64,000 bases of DNA from Bacillota bacterium (GCA_023425025.1 JAFADG010000043.1:62001-126000), one strand, 5' to 3'; positions 18,534 to 27,956 are shown, counted from the first letter of the stretch. Translations and numbers: made by a program. The notes: a model not told the origin generated them from the letters alone.

Positions 18534-19526
18534 TCACCGTATAAAGGCGTGCTGTACCGCAAGGGATGTCACCGACAGCACGGCCCAGCACAGGAAGCCA
18601 AGCAGGATGGGCCTGCCGCCGCCTTTTATGAGCTTTACAAGGTTGGTGTTCAAGCCGATGCAGGCCATTGCCATGACGATCATGAACTTTCCGGCCTGTA
18701 CCAAAAAGCTGCCGACGCCCGCCGGAATGGGCAAGAACGTATTGATGACGGAGGCGGCCAGGAAATACAGCACAAACCAGGGGAATATCTTTGCGATATT
18801 CCATTTGCCCGAAGCTTGGGCTGCCGCCGGTTTCCTGGACATATAAAGGGCCAGCGCCAGCGTAATAGGCACGATGAGAAGCGTTCTGGTCAGCTTGACG
18901 ATCACAGCCAGGCCGCCGGCGGCCTGGCTGAAGGTATACCCCGCCGCGACGACCGAGGAGGTGTCGTTGATGGCGGTGCCCGCCCACAGCCCAAAGCTCA
19001 TATCGCTCATGCCCGCCAAACGCCCCAGGAAGGGGAACAAAAAGGCCGCAATCACATTGAACAGAAAAATGGTGGAAATGGCATGGGCCACTTGTTCCTC
19101 TTCCGCCTGCAGCACCGGCGCCGCCGCCGCAATGGCCGAGCCGCCGCAAATGGAGGTGCCCACGCCGATCAGCGCGGCGGTCTTGCCCTCCACCTTCAGC
19201 AGCCTGCCCGCGATAAAGGCGGCCGCAAAGCTTGCGGTCAGGGTAAAGGCCATCAGCACAAGCGTCTGGCCGCCGACCTGAAACACGCGGAACAGGTTCA
19301 TGTCAAACCCCAGCAGGATGATGGAATACTGTAAAAGCTTCTTTGAGGTGTACTTGATTCCGTCCTCCAGCATCGCGGGCCGCTTGAAAAACGCCAGTAT
19401 CATACCGAATAAAATGCCAAGGACCGGGCTGCCGACGACGGGAAACACCTTCCCAATCAAATAAGCGGGAACAGCGATGGCCGCTGCCAGTGCAATGCCG
19501 GGCAGCCTTTTCAAAAGAGTTCTCAT
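18534..19526 (-). CDS. YeiH/UPF0324-family membrane protein (putative sulfate/sulfite exporter family)
   Basis: 330 residues with about nine to ten hydrophobic segments spread over the whole length, beginning LPGIALAAAIAVPAYLIGKVFP. The segments GVGTSICGGSAIAAAAPV and AGTAINDTSSVVAAG are hallmarks of the YeiH/UPF0324 family. Members are annotated as putative sulfate exporters and often sit next to LysR regulators; direct functional proof is limited. It is a single-gene unit with its own terminator and a GGAGG site. The neighbours (sugar ABC operon and an esterase) say little about its job. Confidence 0.85.
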   Translation of the reverse strand: MRTLLKRLPGIALAAAIAVPAYLIGKVFPVVGSPVLGILFGMILAFFKRPAMLEDGIKYTSKKLLQYSIILLGFDMNLFRVFQVGGQTLVLMAFTLTASFAAAFIAGRLLKVEGKTAALIGVGTSICGGSAIAAAAPVLQAEEEQVAHAISTIFLFNVIAAFLFPFLGRLAGMSDMSFGLWAGTAINDTSSVVAAGYTFSQAAGGLAVIVKLTRTLLIVPITLALALYMSRKPAAAQASGKWNIAKIFPWFVLYFLAASVINTFLPIPAGVGSFLVQAGKFMIVMAMACIGLNTNLVKLIKGGGRPILLGFLCWAVLSVTSLAVQHAFIR

Positions 19527-19693
19527 GAGTAACCTCCTCCCAAGCTTGTATCATACGACTTGCCGCTTGATCTGTAAACAGATATTTGGCAGTGCCAAAG
19601 GGTTTCTTCCGTGCGCAATCCGCCGCCGGCATGGTATAATGGCGCGGAAGGTCTGCCATTGCGGACGGACAGCGTTGGAAAGGCTTGAGAAAT

Positions 19694-20539
19694 ATGCGGT
19701 ACGAATGCGTGAAACTATCTGTGGATTACGAAAAGGCCGGCGCCGTGCAGGATGGGTATCAGCCGGTTTTGCAGGCCTGGCTGCTGGGAAAAAGCCCGGA
19801 GCTTACGCGCAGCCACAGGCGGCCGGCCGTGATCGTCTGCCCCGGCGGCGGGTATTCCTTCCGGTCCGACCGGGAGGGAGAGCCCATCGCTCTGCGATTC
19901 CTGGCCGCCGGTATGCATGCCTTTGTTTTGCAGTACAGCGTCGCCCCTTCCTGCTATCCCAGCGCGGCGTTGGAGCTGGCGGCGGCGGTCAAATGGGTGC
20001 GTGAGAACGCCGAAGGATTCGGAGTTTCTCCCAATCAAATCTATATCGCCGGCTTTTCCGCCGGCGGCCATTTGTGCGCCACCCTGGGCACGCTGTGGGC
20101 GGAGCCTGTGTTTGCAAAGGCGCTGGGCGGCGAAAGCTGCGCCTGGCGGCCGGACGGCATGATATTGAGCTATCCCGTGATTACCATGGGGGAATATACC
20201 CACCGGGGCTCCCGCGATTGCCTGCTGGGGCCGGACGCTTCCCCAGAGATGATCTGTGCCCTTTCCCTGGAAGAAAGGGTGAGCGCAAAAACGGTTCCGG
20301 CCTTTTTGTGGCACACGTATGAGGACGGCGCCGTGCCGGCGGAGAATTCGCTTTTATTTGCCTTGGCTTTAAAGCGCGCCAAAGTGCCCTTTGAATTGCA
20401 CGTGTACGAAAAAGGCGGTCACGGCCTTGCCCTTTGCGACGCAACCACAGCCCGGGGGAGCGAGCACCTGGTTCCCGACAATGCCGGCTGGATGGAGCTG
20501 GCCATCCGGTGGATCTGGCGCAAGGTGGAAAAGGGCTGA
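19694..20539 (+). CDS. Alpha/beta-hydrolase, carbohydrate or lipid esterase
   Basis: 281 residues from the ATG at 19694, with GGAAAGG 11 bases upstream; an in-frame TTG at 19685 is less likely. The oxyanion region is VIVCPGGGYSFRSDREGEP, the nucleophile elbow GFSAGGH has serine near residue 122, the acid lies in the WHTYEDGAVP region, and the histidine is in YEKGGHGLAL. This is the BD-FAE/acetyl-xylan-esterase-like pattern. It has no signal peptide, so it works on material already taken up. Given GH39 and GH42 nearby, removal of acetyl groups from imported oligosaccharides is plausible, but this is inference. A terminator follows. Confidence 0.82.
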   Translation: MRYECVKLSVDYEKAGAVQDGYQPVLQAWLLGKSPELTRSHRRPAVIVCPGGGYSFRSDREGEPIALRFLAAGMHAFVLQYSVAPSCYPSAALELAAAVKWVRENAEGFGVSPNQIYIAGFSAGGHLCATLGTLWAEPVFAKALGGESCAWRPDGMILSYPVITMGEYTHRGSRDCLLGPDASPEMICALSLEERVSAKTVPAFLWHTYEDGAVPAENSLLFALALKRAKVPFELHVYEKGGHGLALCDATTARGSEHLVPDNAGWMELAIRWIWRKVEKG

Positions 20540-20561
20540 GGGTTCAAAGACATCGATATGG

Positions 20562-20598
20562 AAAAGCGCTTTGGCTGATTTTGAGCCAAGGCGCTTTT
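20562..20598. terminator. Bidirectional terminator between convergent genes
   Basis: AAAAGCGC-TTTGGCT and AGCCAA-GGCGCTTTT form a long stem with one mismatch, between the esterase (plus) and the LacI gene (minus). A- and T-runs flank both sides. Confidence 0.88.
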
Positions 20599-20640
20599 CA
20601 AACATAAGTGCTTTTTATAGCAGACATACTGCATGATTGA

Positions 20641-21651
20641 TCAGACCGTCAGGCTTTTCACCGTAGTCCCTTCATGCAGCTGGGTGCTGAGCATAATCAC
20701 CTGCGGCGGCGCCGTTTCATCAGAAAGCAGCGTCAAAAGCTGCCGCGCCACACATTCACTGATGGCATTTAAAGGCTGATTAATCAGCGTCAGGTGCGGA
20801 TAAATGGCATCAAACAAATCCAGCTTGTCAAAGCCGATAAAGCTCAAGTCCTCGGGGATGCTGATCTGGGCTTCATTCAGGGCGATGATGGCCCCCAGGG
20901 TCATATAGTAATTGGTGACAAACACGGCGGTGGGGCGCTCCTGCATGGAGAGTATCTTTTTCATGGCGGTATACCCGCCCTCCATGGTATAGTCGGTGTA
21001 CAGGATGTACTCTTCCCGGGGCGCGGCATCATGCTCCTTCAAGGCGTTCAAATACCCTTCCAGGCGCTTTTGGGTGGTGTAGACCTCCGGGTCGCCCAGG
21101 ATCAGGCCAATCGACCGGTGCCCCTTTTCCAACAGAAGCTGAGTGGCCTTTTCGCCGGCATCCGCATTATCCACGATCACGGCGCTGACTTTGCCGGACA
21201 AGGGTTTTAGCACGCGGTCCACCAGCACGACGGGAATCCCTGCGTCGATGGCCGGCGCAAGGTGCGCGCCGCTGGCATCGGAGGGCATGTTAATCAGCCC
21301 GTCCACCCGCTTGTTGATCAAAAAAGAAACAGCATCCAGTTCACGCCTGGGGTCAGAGCGGCAGTCGCATACGATCACCGCGTAGTTTAGCTTGCGCAGC
21401 ATATCCTCCACAGCTGTGATGATCAAGGTGCAAAAGGCGTTCCCCAGTTCCGGGATCACGACGCCGATGGTACGGCTTTGGCTGGTTTTGAGCCCCCGGG
21501 CAAACTCGTTTGGAACAAAATGCAGCTCCCTGACGGCTTCGTCAATGAGCTTTTTGTTATTGGGGCGCACTTTTCCGCCATTTAGGTACTTGGATATGGT
21601 GGCCAGACCCAGACCCGTCCGCCTGGCGATATCCTTCATCGTAGAAGCCAT
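20641..21651 (-). CDS. LacI-family transcriptional regulator
   Basis: 336 residues, standard LacI length. The N-terminal helix-turn-helix reads MKDIARRTGLGLATISKYLNGG followed by the hinge helix NEFARGLKTSQSRTIGVVIPE. The rest is a periplasmic-binding-protein-like sensor domain (VDGLINMPSDASG, PVVLVDRVLK, LEKGHRSIGLILGDPEVY, PEDLSFIGFDKLDLF). GGAGG precedes the ATG. It is divergent from the aldose epimerase and GH39 genes across a 299-base gap, which makes those genes its likely targets and a sugar its likely effector. The sugar ABC operon may also be controlled by it. Confidence 0.92.
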   Translation of the reverse strand: MASTMKDIARRTGLGLATISKYLNGGKVRPNNKKLIDEAVRELHFVPNEFARGLKTSQSRTIGVVIPELGNAFCTLIITAVEDMLRKLNYAVIVCDCRSDPRRELDAVSFLINKRVDGLINMPSDASGAHLAPAIDAGIPVVLVDRVLKPLSGKVSAVIVDNADAGEKATQLLLEKGHRSIGLILGDPEVYTTQKRLEGYLNALKEHDAAPREEYILYTDYTMEGGYTAMKKILSMQERPTAVFVTNYYMTLGAIIALNEAQISIPEDLSFIGFDKLDLFDAIYPHLTLINQPLNAISECVARQLLTLLSDETAPPQVIMLSTQLHEGTTVKSLTV

Positions 21652-21950
21652 CTTGTCGCCTCCTGCTGGTTCACATTATATCAAACCAAATCCCAAAGAA
21701 CAATGAAAAGATATAAACGTTACGCATTCGGGGGAATGTCCATGCCGGCACGGAAACCGGCAGGGTATATCTTTGTCTGCCCGCTGAAAATTGGCTTGTG
21801 CGAACCATCAGAAAAGTGCTATGCTTGTATTGCAAAAAACGGTGCGGTATATTTTGTGTTTTAAAAAGCTGAAGAAAAGGAAAGGCGGCGCGAAACGCAC
21901 TCCTTTTTGACGCCGGTAAGAAACACTTTATTATGATGGAGGCATGAAAA

Positions 21951-22826
21951 GTGCAATTCACACTGAATGGTCATGGTGCAATCGCAACACTGGATTCTTT
22001 GGGCGGAGAGCTGACCGGCTACCGGAAAGGCGGCACAGAATATGTGTGGCAGGGCGATCCGGCCTATTGGTCCGGCCACGCGCCGGTTCTTTTTCCCATT
22101 GTCGGGGCATTGAAAAACGGAAGCATACGCATTGAAGAGAAAGAATGCTTGATCCCCAAGCATGGCGTCGCCCGCAAGCGGGAGTTCATGCTTGAGGAAA
22201 AGACGGAAGACAGCGCGACGTTTTTGCTGAAGGCCGATGCGCAAAGCCTGTCCATGTACCCGTTCCGATTTGCGCTTTCCGTCACCCACCGGCTGCTGCG
22301 CAGCGGTTTTCAAACCACCTATACGGTGACGAATGAGGATGAGCGGGACATGCCCTTTTGCATCGGCGGCCATCCGGCTTTCCGCTGCCCATTAGGCAGC
22401 GATGAAAATTTCGAGGATTACGAACTGCTGCTGGACAAAAACGAAACCATCCCCGCCCTGTATACCGACGGCGGCACATTGCTGATTCGGGATTCGGCGG
22501 TAAACCTGATACAGGACGGCAACAGGATCCCCCTTCGTTATTCCGACTTTGACAGGGACGCCTTTATCCTGGATGGCTTGAACTCCCGCGCGGTGATCCT
22601 TTCGCACAAGGCGGCGGGCAAAGGGCTTCGCTTTTCCTTTGACGGGTTTTCCGCCCTTGGCGTCTGGACGCCGCCCGGGAAAAGCGCGCCTTTCCTCTGC
22701 CTGGAGCCGTGGGCAGGGCTTCCTGCTTCGGCGGAGGAAACAGGAGCGTTTTTGGACAAACCTTATGCCATGGCGCTCAAGCCCGGCGGGTCGAAACAGT
22801 TTCACTACGCGATGGAGATTCTATAA
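21951..22826 (+). CDS. Aldose 1-epimerase (galactose mutarotase-like)
   Basis: 291 residues starting at GTG, with GGAGG 8 bases upstream. The family pattern is present: WQGDPAYWSGHAPVLFPIVG near the start, CIGGHPAFRCPL with the catalytic histidine, and a C-terminal LEPWAGLPAS. This is the LacX-like branch of the mutarotase family, which interconverts sugar anomers in the cytoplasm. It lies 47 bases ahead of GH39 and is probably in one transcript with it, divergent from the LacI gene. The exact sugar cannot be read from sequence. Confidence 0.88.
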   Translation: MQFTLNGHGAIATLDSLGGELTGYRKGGTEYVWQGDPAYWSGHAPVLFPIVGALKNGSIRIEEKECLIPKHGVARKREFMLEEKTEDSATFLLKADAQSLSMYPFRFALSVTHRLLRSGFQTTYTVTNEDERDMPFCIGGHPAFRCPLGSDENFEDYELLLDKNETIPALYTDGGTLLIRDSAVNLIQDGNRIPLRYSDFDRDAFILDGLNSRAVILSHKAAGKGLRFSFDGFSALGVWTPPGKSAPFLCLEPWAGLPASAEETGAFLDKPYAMALKPGGSKQFHYAMEIL

Positions 22827-22873
22827 TGCACGGGCAGCGATGAGAGTAGATTGATCCCGGATGGAGGATGAGC

Positions 22874-24370
22874 ATGAGCACCCGTACAACGTATCGCATT
22901 TCCCAAAGCGACCGCGTGATTTTTCACAACCATGCCCGGTATTGTGTCGGCACCGGGCGGATGGGCCTGGCACTGCACAAGGAATACCTGGATCAGCTGG
23001 CGCTTGTGCAAAGCGAGGTGGGTTTTTCCCATATACGCGGCCACGGGCTTTTCTGCGACGATATGGCTATTTACAACGAGCAGGCCGACGGCACGCCTTT
23101 TTACAATTTTACATACCTGGACCGGGTATTTGACAGCTACCTTGCGTTGAACCTCCGCCCGTTTATAGAGCTTGGCTTCATGCCCTACGCGCTGGCCAGC
23201 GGAACGCAAACCATTTTCTACTGGAAAGGGAATACGACGCCGCCCAAAGATCATGAAAAATGGGCGGAGCTGATCCGGGCGCTGATCCGGCACCTCATTG
23301 CCCGCTATGGCAGGGAAGAGGTGGCGCTATGGCCCGTGGAAGTATGGAACGAGCCCAACCTGACGGGGTTTTGGGAGAACGCGGACAAGGAAGCGTATTT
23401 CCGCTTGTATGAAGTCAGTGCGCAGGCGGTGAAGGGCGTGCTGCCGCAAATGCGGGTGGGCGGCCCGGCTATCTGCGGCGGCGAAGGGTCCCTTGACTGG
23501 ATCCGGGACTTTCTTGCGTATTGCAAAGACCATGCGCTTCCGCTGGATTTTGTGACCCGCCACCTGTACCTGGGCCGGCAGCCCGAAAGGCGCGGGCGGT
23601 ATTTGTACCACGAGATGAACACGCCGGGGATTATGATCAAGGAAGCCCGGGACACCCGCGAAATCATCGACAGCTTTCCTGAATACCGGGGCATGGAGCT
23701 GCACATTACGGAGTTCAATACTTCTTACCATCCCTTTTGCCCCACCCACGACACCAACTATAACGCGGCACTGATCGCCGCGGTGCTTGCCGGCCTTGGC
23801 GAGACCTGCGCTTCCTATTCCTATTGGACCTTTGGCGATGTGTTTGAAGAGCAGGGCGTGCCGGACAGGCCCTTCCACGGCGGTTTCGGCCTGGTGGCAA
23901 ACGGGTTGATCCCAAGGCCCACGCTGTGGACATTCCAGTTTTTCTCGCGGCTTCGCGGAACGCCGGTACGAAAGGGTGAAGATTGCGTTGTGCTTCGGGA
24001 AGAAGACGGCTCCTATCGTGCAGTATTGTGGAACCTTTGCCAGGATTCCCGGGAAAGGCGGACAGTGGAGCTTGCGCTGCCGGCTATGGACGGCGAATGG
24101 GCAGCGGTGACCCGCGTTGTGGATGAAGAAGACTGCAACCCGCTGAAAATGTGGCACGACCTGGGGGAACACGCCTCCTTGAGCCGGGAGGAGCTTGCCC
24201 TTATCCGCGAGGCCGCCCGCCCCAAGGCAGCCAGCCGTACGCTTGTAGCCAAGGATGGCCTGATGATACTTGCGCTGGAGCTGAAGGAAAACGCTGTGGT
24301 ATGGCTGGAATTGAGAAAGGTCAGCCGGGAGGAAAGCTTCGGCTATGAATATCCTGTAGATCCTAGATAA
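22874..24370 (+). CDS. GH39-family beta-xylosidase
   Basis: 498 residues from the ATG at 22874, with GGAGG 6 bases upstream; an ATG two codons earlier sits right on the site. The GH39 barrel shows the acid/base glutamate near residue 160 (VWNEPNLTGFW) and the nucleophile near residue 280 (LHITEFNTSY), with GFMPYALASG and VGGPAICG in the expected places. The C-terminal beta-sandwich follows (AVLWNLCQDS). There is no signal peptide, so short xylo-oligosaccharides are split inside the cell. It follows an aldose epimerase and is probably under control of the divergent LacI regulator. A strong terminator ends the unit. Confidence 0.9.
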   Translation: MSTRTTYRISQSDRVIFHNHARYCVGTGRMGLALHKEYLDQLALVQSEVGFSHIRGHGLFCDDMAIYNEQADGTPFYNFTYLDRVFDSYLALNLRPFIELGFMPYALASGTQTIFYWKGNTTPPKDHEKWAELIRALIRHLIARYGREEVALWPVEVWNEPNLTGFWENADKEAYFRLYEVSAQAVKGVLPQMRVGGPAICGGEGSLDWIRDFLAYCKDHALPLDFVTRHLYLGRQPERRGRYLYHEMNTPGIMIKEARDTREIIDSFPEYRGMELHITEFNTSYHPFCPTHDTNYNAALIAAVLAGLGETCASYSYWTFGDVFEEQGVPDRPFHGGFGLVANGLIPRPTLWTFQFFSRLRGTPVRKGEDCVVLREEDGSYRAVLWNLCQDSRERRTVELALPAMDGEWAAVTRVVDEEDCNPLKMWHDLGEHASLSREELALIREAARPKAASRTLVAKDGLMILALELKENAVVWLELRKVSREESFGYEYPVDPR

Positions 24371-24400
24371 TATGACAGCTGCGCCATGAAAAAGACAGTA

Positions 24401-24442
24401 AAGCCATCGTCCAGGGAGAATTCTGCTCCCTGGACGATGGCT
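24401..24442. terminator. Strong bidirectional terminator after the GH39 gene
   Basis: An 18-base perfect stem (AAGCCATCGTCCAGGGAG and its complement) with a 6-base loop. A-rich and T-rich flanks allow action on both strands, so it may also stop transcripts from the tRNA genes. Confidence 0.9.
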
Positions 24443-24485
24443 TTGTACAAAAAATGAACAGGCCATAAATAGTCTGTTCATTCAT

Positions 24486-24577
24486 TTTGGCGGAGAAGCC
24501 GGGATTTGAACCCGGGCGGCGCTTATCGCACCCTACTCCCTTAGCAGGGGAGCCCCTTCGGCCTCTTGGGTACTTCT
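24486..24577 (-). tRNA. tRNA-Ser (anticodon GCT)
   Basis: The minus strand folds into a class II tRNA: acceptor GGAGAAG with CTTCTCC, anticodon loop CTGCTAA with GCT inside a CTCCC/GGGAG stem, a long variable arm, T-loop GTTCAAATC, and an encoded CCA. It reads AGC and AGU codons. Confidence 0.95.
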
Positions 24578-24616
24578 CCAAATAGCCGGAACCTATGCAA
24601 TTCCTTCATGAATCAA

Positions 24617-24706
<90 letters not shown>

Positions 24707-24848
24707 ATGTTTTACGAACCAGCGAAGGTTATTATATCAGGGTTTTGGGGCAAAGTCAACGGGAAAAGCGGGCTTTTAGGGGCTTCGAAGTGGTGTTTTG
24801 AGGTGTTTTACGCTTTTGCGGGCGGAAAGGGGCAAAATGCGCTTTGGT

Positions 24849-24909
24849 AGCAGTGATCCTGGATCAGATGCATGGGAAATTGTGGACGGAAAAAGCAGAG
24901 CTATCTTTG
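24849..24909 (+). repeat. Direct repeat, copy 1 (AGCAGTGATCCTGGATC type)
   Basis: The stretch begins AGCAGTGATCCTGGATCAG and continues with CATGGGAAATTGTGG and AGCAGAGCTATCT. A second, nearly matching copy lies 148 bases to the right, and the first part recurs at 36350. Such repeats occur at the ends of some insertion sequences, but no transposase gene is present. Confidence 0.6.
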
Positions 24910-24996
24910 TGCCCTGCAAAAAAAGGTTGGTGTTCCGGCTGTCAAAATGATGTCAAGCCTGTTTTCGTGATGGCATAATGTGACCGAATTTTTGAT

Positions 24997-25057
24997 GGCA
25001 ATGATCCCGGATCAGAACCATGGGAAATTATGGTCGAAAAAAGCAGGGCTATCTCTA
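24997..25057 (+). repeat. Direct repeat, copy 2
   Basis: GGCAATGATCCCGGATCAG followed by CATGGGAAATTATGG and AGCAGGGCTATCT matches copy 1 at most positions in the same orientation. Confidence 0.6.
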
Positions 25058-25246
25058 TACAGACAGATCTATATATCAAAGTTTTTGGTAAGACCAACTG
25101 CTATTCTCCCTACTTTTGAGAAGATGCCAGGCTGCTGGTTTGCTATGTTGAGCTATTTTAAGATTATCTCTTTAACACTATGGCTTCTTTAACCATTTCC
25201 TTCGTTGGCTTCTGCGGAATAAACATGAAAGCTAATTTTATATTGT

Positions 25247-25275
25247 TTGACGAAACAGGAATACAGTAGTATTAT
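25247..25275 (+). promoter_or_regulatory. Sigma-70-type promoter before the recombinase-like gene
   Basis: TTGACG and TATTAT with a 17-base spacer, ending 62 bases before the ATG at 25338. It is probably the entry promoter of the defence-like block. Confidence 0.65.
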
Positions 25276-25337
25276 TCAATAGAAGAGAAAAAGAATAGAA
25301 AATCTGAAATTATCGATATCGTTTGAAAGGTGTTTTG

Positions 25338-26360
25338 ATGCGTTTGAATGCACTACAATCACTTATAGATTCTTTCATCCAGTTTCAAAAAGAAGAAAAG
25401 GGCGAGCGAACGTTTGAAACATATGGCAGAAAAATTTGTGTATTTCAAGAATATCTTAAGCGTTATGGCATTGGCGATGATACATATGCCGTATTCTTGC
25501 ATAAAGCGCAAATTTCTGACATCTTGTCTAGTGTCAAATATTACGTGGAGACCTATAACATAAAATATAAGTCGACAACAGATACCTTTTTAGCGGCACT
25601 ATCTGTCTTTTTTAAATTTATTCAAGATCAACATGGAATACAGAATGAATATTTTGATGTAAATAGCAAAGGTAAAGATTTGAAAATCGCCTATGAAGAA
25701 CTTGCTGAAAAGCTGGAGCTAAATAAAAGTGAACAAGCTCCCCCATTAACTGATAGTGAATGTGCCCGACTTGTGACTCTGTGTAATGAAAAGATTGAAA
25801 AACCATCAATTATTGACATTTTGAATGGCAGTAGCAATGGTGTGTATTCTCTTTACATATCATCGCTTGTAACAAAGTTTGTTTTGCTATATGGAACGAA
25901 AAATAAGATTCTTAGTGAAATGCATATAGATGATTATGATTCCACACTTAATAAGATTAGCATTCGTGGATATAGCGTTCATATGCCAGATGGTCTAGCA
26001 CGACAAATGAAACAGTATGTAAAGATTCGCAAAGAAATTGTCCCTATTGATAACCCGGACAAGCCTCTCTTTGTGGATATAGCTTCCGACCAGAAATGGG
26101 AGAATGGGAAGATGTTTTATATCCTTAGAAGTGTAATTGGAAATACAAAAGCAATGTCTGTTGCAAAGTATGCAATAATTCAAATGCTAAATAATGGTGT
26201 GCCAGCTAATTTGGTCATGGATTTTACAGGATATTCAAAAAGTGTTTTTGGTCACTGTCAAGAGATAATTGATGAAAGAAATGGTATATTTCAGTTGAGT
26301 GAAAAAAATAAAATTTTGGATGCATTACTGCGGCAAAGCAATACATTTGATGACCTCTAA
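25338..26360 (+). CDS. Tyrosine-recombinase-like protein lacking catalytic residues
   Basis: 340 residues from the ATG at 25338 (GAAAGG 8 bases upstream). The layout is that of phage integrases: an N-terminal SAM-like DNA-binding domain (FIQFQKEEKGERTFETYGRKI, then TDTFLAALSVFFKFIQDQHG) and a C-terminal domain with the order of the catalytic core. Yet the active-site positions appear replaced. The first arginine region reads LYGTKNKILSEMHIDDYD, the HxxR region reads SVAKYAIIQML, the GH region reads FTGYSKSVFG, and no tyrosine follows where the nucleophile should be. It is therefore more likely a DNA-binding or structural partner than a recombinase. It lies 135 bases before the methylase gene, which has its own promoter. 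Confidence 0.65.
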   Translation: MRLNALQSLIDSFIQFQKEEKGERTFETYGRKICVFQEYLKRYGIGDDTYAVFLHKAQISDILSSVKYYVETYNIKYKSTTDTFLAALSVFFKFIQDQHGIQNEYFDVNSKGKDLKIAYEELAEKLELNKSEQAPPLTDSECARLVTLCNEKIEKPSIIDILNGSSNGVYSLYISSLVTKFVLLYGTKNKILSEMHIDDYDSTLNKISIRGYSVHMPDGLARQMKQYVKIRKEIVPIDNPDKPLFVDIASDQKWENGKMFYILRSVIGNTKAMSVAKYAIIQMLNNGVPANLVMDFTGYSKSVFGHCQEIIDERNGIFQLSEKNKILDALLRQSNTFDDL

Positions 26361-26428
26361 TGTAAACTTATTTGGGGTTTTCGGAGCTGATTTCTGAAGA
26401 ACTCTGAGCGGTTCAATCCTTCAGCAAA

Positions 26429-26457
26429 TTGCATTTTTTCTATAAACCTTGTATAAT
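26429..26457 (+). promoter_or_regulatory. Sigma-70-type promoter of the methylase operon
   Basis: TTGCAT and a perfect TATAAT, 17 bases apart, 39 bases before the methylase start codon. It would drive the four-gene operon. Confidence 0.75.
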
Positions 26458-26495
26458 GTTGGAGATTAACTGCTGATGCAAGGGGTGATAATTCG

Positions 26496-27944
26496 ATGTT
26501 ATATGCAAAATGCCAAGTTTTCACCCCTATTAATATTGTGAATGACCAGTTGGATTATGTTGGGTATACGGAAAATCTTTTTGGGAAAAAGGTCTTGGAA
26601 AATTCATGCGGAAATGGCAACTTTTTATCTGAGATCGTTCATCGTTACATTATCGATAGTCGCAAAAATGGCTACTCCGTATCAGCCATCAGGCAGGGGT
26701 TGAATAGCGATATATTTGGATATGAAATCGATAAGACCCATAGAGATACATGTATAGCGAATCTAAATTCTATCTCCAGGGAATATGAAATATTGAATGT
26801 AGATTGGAACATTTATCCTGAAGATGCCCTGCGTGCAAATGTAGGACATAAGTTTGATTTTGTTATTGGCAATCCTCCGTATATAAAATATTCTGATCTT
26901 GATAAAGAAACAAGAAGATTTATCAAAAGGCAATTTACTGTTTGCTCAGAAGGAAAGCCTGATTACTACTATGCCTTTATTCAATCAAGCATTGATTTGC
27001 TGAATGAAAATGGTAAATTGGCTTATATCGTACCAAGCAATATTTTTAAAACGACGTATGCTCGTATGCTGCGCGAATATCTAGAGCAATATTTAAGCGA
27101 GATATTTGATTATAAAAACACAAAAATTTTCGGCAACAAGTTAACAGCATCTGCAATTATTCTTTGCGATAAAGGGGTGAGACCTGACAAAATCACATAC
27201 CATGATATGAAAAATCAGAGTGATTCCCAAGTAAGTTATTCAAACGGAAAATGGCTTTTTGATTTTTCTGCTTCACAATCTGCGGAAGGCAAAGCTAAGT
27301 CGTATCGATTTGGCGACTTTTTTACTGCATCTTATCCCATAGCGACGCTGCTTAATGAAGCTTTTATTATAAAGAATTTTGAAATAATGGAGGGATATAT
27401 TAGGGTTGGTGACTTCTTGATTGAGAAAGACTTGCTACGAAAAGCTGTTAGTCCTAAGTCACAAAGCAAAAAAAGAAATGAGTTCATCATCTTTCCCTAT
27501 ATATATAAGGAAGGCAGTATTGTTCGGTATACAGAAGAAGAATTTGGGATGAAGTTTCCGGAAGCATTTTCTTATCTCCAAAACTATAAAGAACGGCTAA
27601 TGCAAAGGGATGCAGATTTATCTGCGAAATGGTATGAATACGGTCGCTCTCAAGCATTGGCTCATATCCCCCAAGACAAATTGTTGATATCGACACTTGT
27701 AACTGGAAATGTGAAGGTATATACTTTGAGCAGTGAATATGTTCCGTATTCTGGAATCTATATTGTAGCTCACAATGAAAAGCCATTATCTCTTGCAAAG
27801 AAGATATTGGAGAGTCCTGAATTTATGAGTTATGTCAAAAGTATAGGCATTCATGCAAATGGTAAGTCTATTCGCATTGCAGCAAATGATATTAATAATT
27901 ACTGTTTCGATATGACTTCGTTTAGCGATTCTGTGACTGTATAG
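26496..27944 (+). CDS. N6-adenine DNA methyltransferase, Eco57I/TaqI-like
   Basis: 482 residues; AAGGGGTG precedes the ATG. Motif I (SAM binding) is LENSCGNGNFLSEI, close to the family's DPxCGxGxFL. Motif IV is NPPY at residues 126-129 (VIGNPPYIKYSDL), which defines an adenine-N6 or cytosine-N4 enzyme. LAYIVPSNIFKTTYARMLREYL is the usual motif VIII region of Eco57I-type enzymes. Residues about 300-482 resemble a target-recognition domain (QALAHIPQDKLLISTLV, VPYSGIYIVAHNE). No nuclease domain is fused. It is the first gene of a tight operon (gaps of 12, 0 and 2 bases), so it probably marks self DNA for the system encoded with it. Confidence 0.85.
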   Translation: MLYAKCQVFTPINIVNDQLDYVGYTENLFGKKVLENSCGNGNFLSEIVHRYIIDSRKNGYSVSAIRQGLNSDIFGYEIDKTHRDTCIANLNSISREYEILNVDWNIYPEDALRANVGHKFDFVIGNPPYIKYSDLDKETRRFIKRQFTVCSEGKPDYYYAFIQSSIDLLNENGKLAYIVPSNIFKTTYARMLREYLEQYLSEIFDYKNTKIFGNKLTASAIILCDKGVRPDKITYHDMKNQSDSQVSYSNGKWLFDFSASQSAEGKAKSYRFGDFFTASYPIATLLNEAFIIKNFEIMEGYIRVGDFLIEKDLLRKAVSPKSQSKKRNEFIIFPYIYKEGSIVRYTEEEFGMKFPEAFSYLQNYKERLMQRDADLSAKWYEYGRSQALAHIPQDKLLISTLVTGNVKVYTLSSEYVPYSGIYIVAHNEKPLSLAKKILESPEFMSYVKSIGIHANGKSIRIAANDINNYCFDMTSFSDSVTV

Positions 27945-27956
27945 TGGGAGAGGCAT

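Larger units (their letters stand above)
24707..25246. other. Gene-free left margin of the AT-rich island
   Basis: No gene is supported. Base composition falls from GC-rich to AT-rich across this stretch, and two imperfect copies of a ~60-base sequence lie in it. This is probably the left edge of the acquired block. Confidence 0.5.

Noticed and set aside
18250..19149. A 299-codon minus-strand frame overlapping the YeiH gene
   Set aside because: It is out of frame with YeiH, passes through its terminator and has a composition rich in Arg, Gly and Cys. YeiH itself is clear.
24849..25057. CRISPR array at the left island margin
   Set aside because: Only two imperfect ~60-base repeats with one gap of about 90 bases, and no cas genes anywhere in the window.
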